This document shows positions 1-7,248 of a stretch of 20,552 nucleotides of DNA, one piece after another (position 1 is the stretch's first letter; each line of letters opens with the position of its first letter). This DNA comes from JAPKZH01 sp964537875 (lineage in GTDB: Bacteria; Acidobacteriota; Aminicenantia; Aminicenantales; UBA4085). The stretch is taken from NCBI GenBank assembly GCA_964537875.1, contig CAZIDN010000064.1, positions 1 through 20,552 of the forward strand. Direction: 5' to 3'. Under the pieces are notes generated by a model, which worked only from the letters and a program-made list of their open reading frames with translations, did no database searches and was not told where the DNA came from. Position numbers and translations under genes: made by a program.

Positions 1-75
1 CGGCCTAAGCGCCGCCCGAACGGGGATGTCATTTTAATTATTACGTTGATATTAGAGAAGAAGGAGTCTCCTGCC

Positions 76-1929
76 ATGAAAGCCCGTAAAGACGTCTTTC
101 CGCTGCCCTTTGTAAATCTCGTTTTGTCGCTCCTGTTTATGGCCGTCCTCTTCGTCGACCTAGATGCTCAGAAAGCTTCGAACGTCATGGCCATAAAAAA
201 CGCCCGCATTTTTGACGGGGAGAAAATCATCCCTGCCGGGACCGTCCTGGTGAGCGGCGGTAGGATCGCTGCCTGTGGGGCCAATGTCGTCATTCCAGCC
301 GGCGCCGAAGTCATCGACGCCGCGGGGAAAACGGTCTTGCCCGGGCTGATCGATGCCCATGTCCATGTCTGGAGCCTGGACCAACTCAGACAGGCTCTCG
401 TCTTCGGAGTGACGACGGTCGTCGATATGTTCATGGATGCCAAAACCATGAAAGATATCAAGAAGATGCAGGCCGAGGGGAAAGCGCGGGACATGGCCCA
501 CCTGATCTCTGCCGGGACCCTGGCCACTGCGCCCGGCGGGCACGGAACGCAGATGGGGCTAGCCATCCCGACCTTGACCGGTCCGGCTCAAGCGGCCGGT
601 TTTGTCGAAGCCCGGGTCGCCGACGGCTCGGATTTCATCAAGATCATCCAGGACGACTGGACGATCTACGGCCTGTCAAGGCCCACGCTCAGCAATGATA
701 TCGTCGCCGCGCTCATCGATGCCGCCCATAGTAAAGGGAAGATCGCCGTGATCCACGCGGCGTCGCTCAAAAACTGCGAGGACGCGCTGAACGCGGGCGT
801 GGACGGCCTGGCCCATCTCTTTTTCGACAACGCCTCTGACCCAGGTTTCGGAAAGCTGGTCTCAAGCAAGAAGGCCTTCGTGATCCCGACCTTCAGCGTT
901 CTGCGGACCTTGGCCGGGATGTACGATGCCGGCAGCATGGCTCAAGATGCCGATCTCGTTCCTTACCTGAAGCCGAATGATGTTCAAAACCTCAAAGGTA
1001 GCTATTCCTTCAAGACAAGCGAAGCGAATTATGTGGCCGCGGAAAAGGCCCTCCGTCTGCTCAAGGACGCCGGCGTCGCCATTATAGCCGGAACGGATGC
1101 TCCCAATCCGGGAACGCTCTTCGGGGCGAGCCTGCACCGAGAGCTTGTCCTCATGACGAAGGCGGGGCTGACTCCGATCGAGGCGTTGAGAGCCGCGACG
1201 TCGGCCGCCGCAGACAGGTTCGAGATCCAAGGCCGCGGGCATATTAAAGAGGGGTATGCGGCCGACCTTCTTCTCGTCAACGGCGATCCCAGCGTCGATA
1301 TCACGGCCACCCGTAAGATCGAAGCGATTTGGAAGGAAGGAACTCGGGTGGACCGGGAGTCCTGGCGAGCGGGCGTCGCCGGCGCCAGAGCAAAGATAGA
1401 AGAGATGAAGCAAGCTCCCGCCCCCGAATATTCTGAGTCGGGCTGGATCAGCGATTTCGAGGGAGAAAAGGTCGCCTCCAATTTCGGAGCGGGCTGGATG
1501 GGTTCGACGGACGCCTTTGCCGGCGGCAAGTCCAAAGCCCAGTTCGAACGGGTATCGGGCGGGGTCGAGGGAAGCAAAGGCGCGATGCAGATAACCGGAG
1601 AAATCATCCCGGGAGTGGCGATCACCTGGGCCGGAGTCCTGTTTTCTCCGGGAAAGACCATGATGGCCCCGGCCAACATTTCTTTCAAGAAGGCGATCGG
1701 CTTTTGGGCCAAAGGCGAGGGGAAAACGTTTGCCGTGATGATCTTTTCCCAGGGCATGGGATTTGTTCCGGCCGCGAAAACCTTCACCGTCGGGCCGGAA
1801 TGGAAGGAGTATACGTTCTCCTTTGAGGAATTTGGGGTTCTGGGTTTCGACATCATGGGCATTTTCATCGGCGCCTCCAACGACCCGGGCAAGTTTGCCC
1901 TGACGATCGACAATGTCCGCTTGAAATGA
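76..1929 (+). CDS. Secreted amidohydrolase (imidazolonepropionase-like) with C-terminal CIA30-like domain
   Basis: A metal-dependent hydrolase of the amidohydrolase superfamily, the group that includes imidazolonepropionase-like and prolidase-like enzymes; the substrate cannot be read from the sequence. I chose the ATG at 76 because AAGGAG lies 9 nt upstream and the product then begins with a charged stretch and a hydrophobic segment (about residues 10-32), a signal peptide. The frame is open to the window edge and a TTG at 46 also exists. Metal-site residues are visible: HxH (H95, H97, in DAHVHVW), K189 (candidate carboxylated lysine), H227, H247 and D341 (in GTDAPN). The hydrolase domain ends near residue 430. 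Residues about 455-617 resemble the CIA30/carbohydrate-binding jelly-roll fold (DFEGE near its start, IDNVRLK at the end). The next gene begins right after the stop, so the two are probably co-transcribed. Confidence 0.88.
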   Translation: MKARKDVFPLPFVNLVLSLLFMAVLFVDLDAQKASNVMAIKNARIFDGEKIIPAGTVLVSGGRIAACGANVVIPAGAEVIDAAGKTVLPGLIDAHVHVWSLDQLRQALVFGVTTVVDMFMDAKTMKDIKKMQAEGKARDMAHLISAGTLATAPGGHGTQMGLAIPTLTGPAQAAGFVEARVADGSDFIKIIQDDWTIYGLSRPTLSNDIVAALIDAAHSKGKIAVIHAASLKNCEDALNAGVDGLAHLFFDNASDPGFGKLVSSKKAFVIPTFSVLRTLAGMYDAGSMAQDADLVPYLKPNDVQNLKGSYSFKTSEANYVAAEKALRLLKDAGVAIIAGTDAPNPGTLFGASLHRELVLMTKAGLTPIEALRAATSAAADRFEIQGRGHIKEGYAADLLLVNGDPSVDITATRKIEAIWKEGTRVDRESWRAGVAGARAKIEEMKQAPAPEYSESGWISDFEGEKVASNFGAGWMGSTDAFAGGKSKAQFERVSGGVEGSKGAMQITGEIIPGVAITWAGVLFSPGKTMMAPANISFKKAIGFWAKGEGKTFAVMIFSQGMGFVPAAKTFTVGPEWKEYTFSFEEFGVLGFDIMGIFIGASNDPGKFALTIDNVRLK

Positions 1930-1971
1930 ATGATTGAAAAGAAGGCAGCTGGACAAAAGGAAGCTAAGAAA

Positions 1972-3447
1972 ATGCTAAAAAGGCTCACTTCCAAAGAGAA
2001 AATAGCCGGGCTGACCATCCTTCTCGCTCTCCTCCTGTCCGGCTGCAATACGCAGAAATCCCTCACCCGGAAAAGGATCAAATCCACGGAGAGAGGCCTG
2101 CTCCAGGCCGTCTTCATCAAGGGCCAGAAGCCGGGAAAGCTCAGCCTGGAAGAGCGCATGCAGTTTTATAAAGTCCCCGGCCTCAGCCTGGTTGTCATTG
2201 ATAAAAAGGGGATCGAATGGTCCAAAATATACGGTGTTGCCGACATTCAAACCCATGAACTGGTCACGCCGGACCTCCCTTTTCAGGGCGGAGCTTTCAG
2301 CCAGGCGATTGCCGCGGCCGTGGCTCTGTACCTCGTGGAAAAAGGGACACTCGACCTCGATGCGGATGTCGCCGCTTACCTTCGGACTTGGATGTTTCCT
2401 CCGCCGGCTCCCGGATCTAATAACAAGATCACGCTCCGCCAGCTCCTGACCCACAGCGCAGGATTGTCGGACCGGATTTTCGAAGGATATTCGGGGCAAG
2501 AGCCGTTTCCCAGCCTGCAGCAAGTCCTCGGCGGCGAAAAACCGGCCAAGAATGCCCCGGTCTGGGCGGATTTCAAGCCGGGGTCTCGAGCCCGCGCTTC
2601 TGAATCCGGGTATATCGTTCTCGAACAGATCCTCACCGATGTCGAGAATAAACCCTTTGCCGCCGTGGCGAAAGAAATCGTCTTCGCCCCGCTCGGCATG
2701 ACAAACAGCACGTTCGAAGTTCTGCGTCCCTCGGGAGGACCGGCCAGGACGGCTTCAGGCCATTTGCGGGATGGCCGGCTCATCGAAGGCGGCTGGCGTC
2801 TTTATCCTGGAGCGGCGGCCAAGGGCCTCTGGACAACCCCCTCTGATTTTGCCGTTTTTTTTCTTGAGCTCCTGAAGGCGGCAACGGACACCTCCTTAAA
2901 AGTCCTCGCCCCCGCCACCGCCAGGGCCATGCTCAGTCCTCAAAAGGAAAATTTTGCCTTCGGTTTTTCCGTGGAAGGGGCCGTGGATGACATTAATTTC
3001 AACGTCCGCGGGAAAACGGATGGGTTTGTCTGCTATGCCATCTTTTATCCGGTCAGAGGACAGGGCGCCGTGATCATGACCAACAGCGACAACGGCATGC
3101 TGCTCGTCGAAGAAATTCTCCGGGCGATTTCGGCCGCCTATGAATGGCCGCACTTCAAGCCCCAGGAGAAACCTCTTTACAGGCTCGCTCCGTCCGTCAT
3201 TCGGCAATATGCCGGCAGGTATGAAGTCAACCCGGACTATGTTCTTAACGTGGCCTTGGAAGATTATTATCTGGTCGTCCAGCCGACCGGTCAGGCGCTG
3301 ACAAAATTTTATGTCGAGGGCGAGACCCTCTTTTTCTCCATCGACCCCTTTATCCGCATCCAATTCCTGAAGGATAAACAGGGAAGCGTGACCGGCCTGG
3401 TGCTGTGGCAGCAGGATTTCGAATTGACCGCCAAGAAGATCCAGTAG
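1972..3447 (+). CDS. Lipoprotein of the class C beta-lactamase/PBP4 family, active site apparently lost
   Basis: The fold is that of serine beta-lactamase-like (PF00144) proteins: LLTHSAGL, FAPLGM and WTTPSDFAVF are all in place, followed by a C-terminal DUF3471-like domain (about residues 410-490). The catalytic signatures are not conserved. SxxK is AFSQ (residues 108-111), Tyr-x-Asn is ASE (209-211) and the HxG/KTG position reads VRG (345-347). The protein is therefore probably a binding or regulatory pseudo-enzyme, not a hydrolase. The ATG at 1972 is preferred because AAGGA lies upstream and it gives a short lipoprotein signal with lipobox LLSGC (Cys25), which would anchor the protein to a membrane. 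An in-frame ATG at 1930 touches the previous stop and would allow reinitiation, but it puts 14 extra charged residues before the signal. Family membership is clear; the loss of activity is inferred from an alignment made by eye. Confidence 0.88.
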   Translation: MLKRLTSKEKIAGLTILLALLLSGCNTQKSLTRKRIKSTERGLLQAVFIKGQKPGKLSLEERMQFYKVPGLSLVVIDKKGIEWSKIYGVADIQTHELVTPDLPFQGGAFSQAIAAAVALYLVEKGTLDLDADVAAYLRTWMFPPPAPGSNNKITLRQLLTHSAGLSDRIFEGYSGQEPFPSLQQVLGGEKPAKNAPVWADFKPGSRARASESGYIVLEQILTDVENKPFAAVAKEIVFAPLGMTNSTFEVLRPSGGPARTASGHLRDGRLIEGGWRLYPGAAAKGLWTTPSDFAVFFLELLKAATDTSLKVLAPATARAMLSPQKENFAFGFSVEGAVDDINFNVRGKTDGFVCYAIFYPVRGQGAVIMTNSDNGMLLVEEILRAISAAYEWPHFKPQEKPLYRLAPSVIRQYAGRYEVNPDYVLNVALEDYYLVVQPTGQALTKFYVEGETLFFSIDPFIRIQFLKDKQGSVTGLVLWQQDFELTAKKIQ

Positions 3448-3552
3448 CCGGAAACGCTCCCCGTCCGGACCTATACCGTTTGAGAAGCATCCCAAATTCC
3501 GAGGAAGGTTAGATGGGTCGTATCATGAGAGTGCCCCTAACGCCCTTGGGGC

Positions 3553-3581
3553 TTCACAAAACGAAAGAAAATTGCTAAAAT
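3553..3581 (+). promoter_or_regulatory. Sigma70-type promoter of the DUF4412-like gene
   Basis: TTCACA (3553-3558) and TAAAAT (3576-3581) are 17 nt apart, each one mismatch from consensus. The predicted transcript starts just before the AAAGGAG at 3596-3602. This argues against the upstream TTG at 3572 as the translation start and suggests the gene is not simply the tail of the preceding operon. Confidence 0.55.
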
Positions 3582-3610
3582 GGATTTTTAAGAAGAAAGG
3601 AGAAGGATCG

Positions 3611-4387
3611 ATGAAAAAATGGCAGTTCAGAATTTTTTGTGTGTTCCTGGGTCTTGCCTTCTTGCTCGCTTTTTCCAATGCGGCCAACGCCGAGGTCTAC
3701 ATGAAGCAGAAGCGCCACACCGACGAGACGAAGGTGATGGGGAAGACGCAGCCGGCCAAGGATGAGATCGTCATCACCTGGCTGGGCAAGGACAAGGCCC
3801 GCATGGACCACGACCAGGACAAGTCCACGATCATCCTGCTCGACAAGAACGTCATCATTTCCCTCGACCATACCAAGATGACCTACACCGAGATGCAGAT
3901 CGGCGAATGGGAGAAGACGATCGAGGAATCCATGAACAAGGAGGCCAAGACCGACGAAGACAAAGAGGGCGCTAAAAAAGCGCTGGGCTTCCTCAAGGGC
4001 CTCAAGTCTTTGGTCAAGTTTGAGACCAAGGTTACAGAGACCAAAGAAGCCAAACGGATCAAAGATTGGAACTGCCGCAAGTATATCCTCAAGTCCAACA
4101 TGCCCATGGTAAAACTGACATCGGAAATCTGGGCCACGGAAGACATCCAGGTCGATTTCAACCTTTATCGCAAGATCAGCAATGCCATGCTGGCCGGCAT
4201 GCCCGGGATGCAGGAATCTCTCAAAGAGATGGAGAAAATCAAGGGCGTCATGGTCTACAGCGAGTCGAGCGGCAGCGCCATGGGCGCGGACGTCAAAAGC
4301 ACGGAAGAGCTCCTCGAGTTCTCCGATAAGACAGCTCCCGCCGGCGCCTACGAGATCCCCAAGGGATACGCCAAGGTTAAGGCATAG
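3611..4387 (+). CDS. Exported DUF4412-like protein
   Basis: A 258-residue secreted protein. It begins with a classical signal peptide: Lys-rich start, hydrophobic core near residues 7-22, and an AxA-type site ending in ANA before EVYMK. The mature part has the pattern I associate with DUF4412 proteins: short beta strands such as ITWLGKDKARMD and IILLDKNVIISLDHTKMTYTEM, then a helical Lys/Glu-rich insert, then a second stretch around DWNCRKYILKS and WATEDIQVDFNLYRK. I see no catalytic motif, so a periplasmic binding or lipoprotein-carrier-like role is only a guess. The ATG at 3611 has AAAGGAG 8 nt upstream and its own promoter. The gene converges on the aminopeptidase gene with only 30 bp between them, and I see no good intrinsic terminator there. 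Confidence 0.82.
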   Translation: MKKWQFRIFCVFLGLAFLLAFSNAANAEVYMKQKRHTDETKVMGKTQPAKDEIVITWLGKDKARMDHDQDKSTIILLDKNVIISLDHTKMTYTEMQIGEWEKTIEESMNKEAKTDEDKEGAKKALGFLKGLKSLVKFETKVTETKEAKRIKDWNCRKYILKSNMPMVKLTSEIWATEDIQVDFNLYRKISNAMLAGMPGMQESLKEMEKIKGVMVYSESSGSAMGADVKSTEELLEFSDKTAPAGAYEIPKGYAKVKA

Positions 4388-4417
4388 CCCGAAAAAGGAA
4401 AAAATTTAACAGGCCGA

Positions 4418-5809
4418 TCAGTAGAGCCCGGCCTTCTTCAACACCTGGGAAATGCCGGGTTTCTTCATTAGCTCTTCGATATCCTTGACCGTGCGCGGGA
4501 TTCCGGCCGTCAGGTTTTCGCAGCCCGTCTCGGTGATGAGGACTGTATCCTCGACGCGCACACCCAGGTTTTCAGCGGCGTAAATGACCATCGGCTCGTT
4601 GGCGAAGACCATGCCCGGCTTGAGCACCTGGGGACCGCCCGTGACATCATGGGTGGCCATGCCGACATAATGGCCGAACCCGCCCCTCATCCGGTTGAAG
4701 TAATCCTTTTTGAGGTCGAATCCTTGTTTAGTCAGGATCTCGTCCACTTCCATGCGGCATTGCTCGGCCGTCAGTCCCGGTCGATAAACCTTCATGTTGG
4801 CTTCGTGGACCGCCAGGGCGGCTTCATAGACCTCCTTCTGCCGCGGCGTGAACTTGCCGTTGGCCGGGTAGGAGATGGTGATGTCGATGTCGTAGTAGTT
4901 TAGGTCCGGGGCGGCGTCGCAAACGATGAAATCGCCGTCCTTGAGCAGGCGGTCATGCCTGTAGTAATGGACATAGGGATGGTTCTCTCCTGAGGAGATG
5001 ATGACGCCATAGGCGAGTTCCTGCGCTCCTTCTTTCTCGTTGATATAGTCAAAGACCGCCGCCAGCTCGTATTCATACATACCGGGCCGGGTAGCCTTCA
5101 TCATTTCGGTGTGGGCCTTGACGCCGATCCGGCCAGCCTTGCGCATCATCTCGATCTCGGCGGGGGACTTGATCGCCCGCAGCTCCCAGATGAAATTGGA
5201 GCAGTCGCGGATTTCGGTCATCGGGAATTTTTCCCTGAGCAGCTTGATGAACTGCTGCTCTCGGGTCAGACGCTGATCCCAGAAATTAAGCATCTGGTTT
5301 CTCTGGAGCGTGCGGAATTTTTCCGTGCTGGCTTCCCGCGCCAGCTCCTCGGGATAGAACGGAGTGTAAAGAACCTTCGCTCTGGACGCCAACATCGTCA
5401 GCATCATCGAAAAATTTTCATAGGGAAGGACCTGCTCGATCCCCGTGATTTCTTTGGGATTTTTCACCAGGTCGGCACTGATGCCCTCATTTCGTGCCGC
5501 GGCCTCCGTCGTGGTGAAGAAGAGCAAGCTTGTCTTGCGGATCCCGTCGACAACCAGCACGGCGTTCGGAATCTCGACCCCCGTCAGATAAAGGAAATCA
5601 TTGCTCTGGAAATAGGGATAGTAGCTGGCGATGGGCTGGGCGCCAAAGATAATGGCGGTGCCGTCCGGGATCTTTTCCATGAGCTTCTGCCGCCGGGCGG
5701 CGTACTCGGCCTTGTCGAAAAGAAGCGCCGCGCTCAGCGCCGAAGTCGCTAACAGAGTGATTACCGAAAAAGCGATGATTTTCGCCGGAATGCCCGATCT
5801 CATTCTCAT
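4418..5809 (-). CDS. pepP: Secreted Xaa-Pro aminopeptidase (M24B family)
   Basis: A dinuclear-metal aminopeptidase that removes the N-terminal residue from peptides with proline in position 2. All five metal ligands of the pita-bread fold are recognisable: D298 (in VCDAAPD), D309 (in DIDITISYP), H380 (in GFGHYVGM), E405 (in ANEPMVIY) and E420 (in GVRVED). The N-terminal creatinase-like domain covers roughly residues 30-200. The start at 5809 has AAGGAGG 5 nt upstream; an in-frame ATG two codons later would have a spacing of 11 nt. From either start the protein opens with Arg residues and a hydrophobic run ending in ALSA, so it should be exported, unlike the cytoplasmic E. coli enzyme. The reading frame continues upstream to 6031 but without support. 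It is divergent from the DoxX gene. At 463 residues it has a normal family length. Confidence 0.92.
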   Translation of the reverse strand: MRMRSGIPAKIIAFSVITLLATSALSAALLFDKAEYAARRQKLMEKIPDGTAIIFGAQPIASYYPYFQSNDFLYLTGVEIPNAVLVVDGIRKTSLLFFTTTEAAARNEGISADLVKNPKEITGIEQVLPYENFSMMLTMLASRAKVLYTPFYPEELAREASTEKFRTLQRNQMLNFWDQRLTREQQFIKLLREKFPMTEIRDCSNFIWELRAIKSPAEIEMMRKAGRIGVKAHTEMMKATRPGMYEYELAAVFDYINEKEGAQELAYGVIISSGENHPYVHYYRHDRLLKDGDFIVCDAAPDLNYYDIDITISYPANGKFTPRQKEVYEAALAVHEANMKVYRPGLTAEQCRMEVDEILTKQGFDLKKDYFNRMRGGFGHYVGMATHDVTGGPQVLKPGMVFANEPMVIYAAENLGVRVEDTVLITETGCENLTAGIPRTVKDIEELMKKPGISQVLKKAGLY

Positions 5810-6013
5810 GTCAACCTCCTTGGTGGATTTCTTTGCAGATGAGTTTATCAGGAAGGAGGGAAAAAGAAAAGGTCGAACGAGACAAAGAGGCCGCCTCCGG
5901 GTCGGCATGTGAAAATTGCTTTTTTTTGAAGAAAAGATAAAAATAATGATCATTCGCTCTGGTTCACCAAGAGCCGGAAGAATCGATAAGATTTTGTGAA
6001 AGGAGGTCCTCGA
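5810..6013. promoter_or_regulatory. Divergent AT-rich promoter region between pepP and the DoxX gene
   Basis: 204 bp separate the two divergent starts. The part from about 5911 to 5955 is markedly AT-rich and contains the 10-bp palindrome AATGATCATT (5945-5954). It should hold both promoters, but I could not settle convincing -35/-10 pairs. No gene is visible here. Confidence 0.35.
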
Positions 6014-6403
6014 ATGAAATCGTTGCTTCAATTGTTGGCGCGGATTCTTATATCGCTGATTTTTTTATGGAGCGGGCTACAGAAGATCCTCCATTTTTCG
6101 GCCACTCAACAATACATGGCCATGCAAAAGATGCCCTTGACAGCGGTATTTTTGATCGGCGCGATCGTCGTCGAAATCGGAGGCGGCTTAGCCCTGTTTT
6201 TCGGATATAAAACGAGATGGGCCGCCCTGATCATCGCCCTCTATCTGATTCCGACGACGCTGATATTCCATGGGCATGTGGCTGACCAGACGCAACTCGT
6301 CCAGTTTCTCAAGAATCTGGCCATCATCGGCGGGCTGCTCATGCTGACTGCTTTTGACGGGGGGAGATTCAGCGTGGATGCTCCGAAAAAGAAAGCGGCG
6401 TGA
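6014..6403 (+). CDS. DoxX family membrane protein
   Basis: A 129-residue integral membrane protein of the DoxX type, with four predicted membrane segments near residues 6-24, 43-64, 68-86 and 100-114. Family hallmarks are visible: the early FLWSGLQKILHF segment, the VVEIGGGLALFFG stretch in the second helix, and the loop FHGHVADQTQ before the last helix. DoxX-type proteins are often linked to quinone or redox chemistry in the membrane, but the exact role here is unknown. The ATG at 6014 has AAAGGAGGT 6 nt upstream, a very strong site; a GTG at 5996 is therefore unlikely. The gene ends in a Lys/Ala-rich tail. The methyltransferase gene follows 89 bp later in the same direction and may be co-transcribed. 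Confidence 0.9.
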   Translation: MKSLLQLLARILISLIFLWSGLQKILHFSATQQYMAMQKMPLTAVFLIGAIVVEIGGGLALFFGYKTRWAALIIALYLIPTTLIFHGHVADQTQLVQFLKNLAIIGGLLMLTAFDGGRFSVDAPKKKAA

Positions 6404-6492
6404 ACGACGCCGAAGACAACGTATCCTTCAGCTTTCCGCCCGAAACCCGATGGCTTGATGACCGAACGGAAAGGATGTCTTAACGCAGGAAC

Positions 6493-7041
6493 ATGGCCGA
6501 ACATGTCTGCCCGCCCTGGCTGTCGTTTTTACTGATCAACCCGTTTCGCAGATGGGCTCAAAATCCAAAGAGGATCTTGGATCCCTTTCTGAAAAGGGGA
6601 GACGTGGCTCTGGATGCAGGCTGCGGCCCCGGCTATTTCACAATCGCCATGGCCGAGTTGGTGGGCGAGGAGGGGCTGGTCATCGCCGCCGATATCCATG
6701 CGGAGATGCTGGAAAGAGTGCGGAAACGGGCGGAGAAAGACGGGGTCATGTCACGGATCCGGCTCCACCTTGGTCAGAAGGACCGGCTCGGGGTGAAAGA
6801 AATTGTGGATTTCGCGCTTGCCTTCTGGATGGTCCACGAGGTCCCCGATCAGGATCGATTTTTTAGCGAAATCCGCTCTTCGATGAAACCGGATGCCACA
6901 TTCTTGCTCGTCGAGCCAAAGCTCCATGTCCCGGAAAAAATGTTTAGAGAAATTGTCGAAACGGCCAGGATAGCCGGGCTTTTCCCCTGGAGTGAAGAGA
7001 AAATCTCCCTCAGCCGGGCCGTTCTTTTCAGAAGCTCTTGA
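6493..7041 (+). CDS. Class I SAM-dependent methyltransferase
   Basis: A 182-residue cytosolic methyltransferase of Rossmann type. Motif I is plain (LDAGCGPGYF, residues 40-49), and D67 in AADIHAEM is the expected acidic residue that binds the SAM ribose. The later strand reads DFALAFWMVHEV, followed by LLVEP. The N-terminus (EHVCPPWLSFLLINPFRR) matches a group of small methyltransferases that share HVCP-WW-NP-R, so the start at 6493 looks right even though the nearest purine-rich sequence is poorly placed (AGGA almost touches the ATG). The target is unknown. No signal peptide or membrane segment is seen. It follows the DoxX gene on the same strand. Confidence 0.88.
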   Translation: MAEHVCPPWLSFLLINPFRRWAQNPKRILDPFLKRGDVALDAGCGPGYFTIAMAELVGEEGLVIAADIHAEMLERVRKRAEKDGVMSRIRLHLGQKDRLGVKEIVDFALAFWMVHEVPDQDRFFSEIRSSMKPDATFLLVEPKLHVPEKMFREIVETARIAGLFPWSEEKISLSRAVLFRSS

Positions 7042-7057
7042 GGATCGGCAGGATCCT
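7041..7057 (+). terminator. Weak terminator-like hairpin after the methyltransferase gene
   Basis: AGGATC (7041-7046) and GATCCT (7052-7057) pair across a 5-nt loop at the stop codon, followed by TATTTG and not by a solid U tract. It may stall or end transcription before the tldD promoter region. Confidence 0.3.
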
Positions 7058-7185
7058 TATTTGAAACCTTTTTGGCTGCCCGCGCGTACATATTAATGAA
7101 GATGGATTTCTGTTTGCATTCCCTTCCGAGCTCCTATAAAATCTTTATTTCCAGGGGGGAGTCGCATCACCAGGAACGTTCTTTT

Positions 7186-7219
7186 CCCCTCAAACGTCTC
7201 GAATTCGAGCCATGAGGGG
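7186..7219. promoter_or_regulatory. Nested inverted repeats in front of tldD
   Basis: CCCCTCA (7186-7192) pairs with TGAGGGG (7213-7219), and between them lies a perfect 12-bp palindrome, CTCGAATTCGAG (7198-7209). A TA-rich run (TATATATAT, about 7222-7230) follows, then the ribosome site of tldD. This could be an operator or a leader hairpin. The CCCCT arm can also pair with an upstream AGGGG at 7153-7157, so two alternative folds are possible. Confidence 0.4.
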
Positions 7220-7248
7220 CGTATATATATTTTGATTGAGGAGGTTTC

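Noticed and set aside
1..75. Upstream extension of the first gene, which stays open to the window edge
   Set aside because: The ATG at 76 has a good ribosome site and begins a signal peptide; the upstream codons look like non-coding sequence.
862..1956. Long minus-strand frames opposite the amidohydrolase (also 1029-2159)
   Set aside because: They lie opposite a gene with full family motifs, have no ribosome sites, and their composition is that expected from the GC-rich antisense strand.
3528..3555. GCCCC/GGGGC hairpin after the beta-lactamase-like gene
   Set aside because: The 5-bp stem with a 10-nt loop and no U tract is too weak to call a terminator.
5111..5752. 213-codon plus-strand frame opposite the Xaa-Pro aminopeptidase
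   Set aside because: Antisense to conserved peptidase sequence, without a start context.
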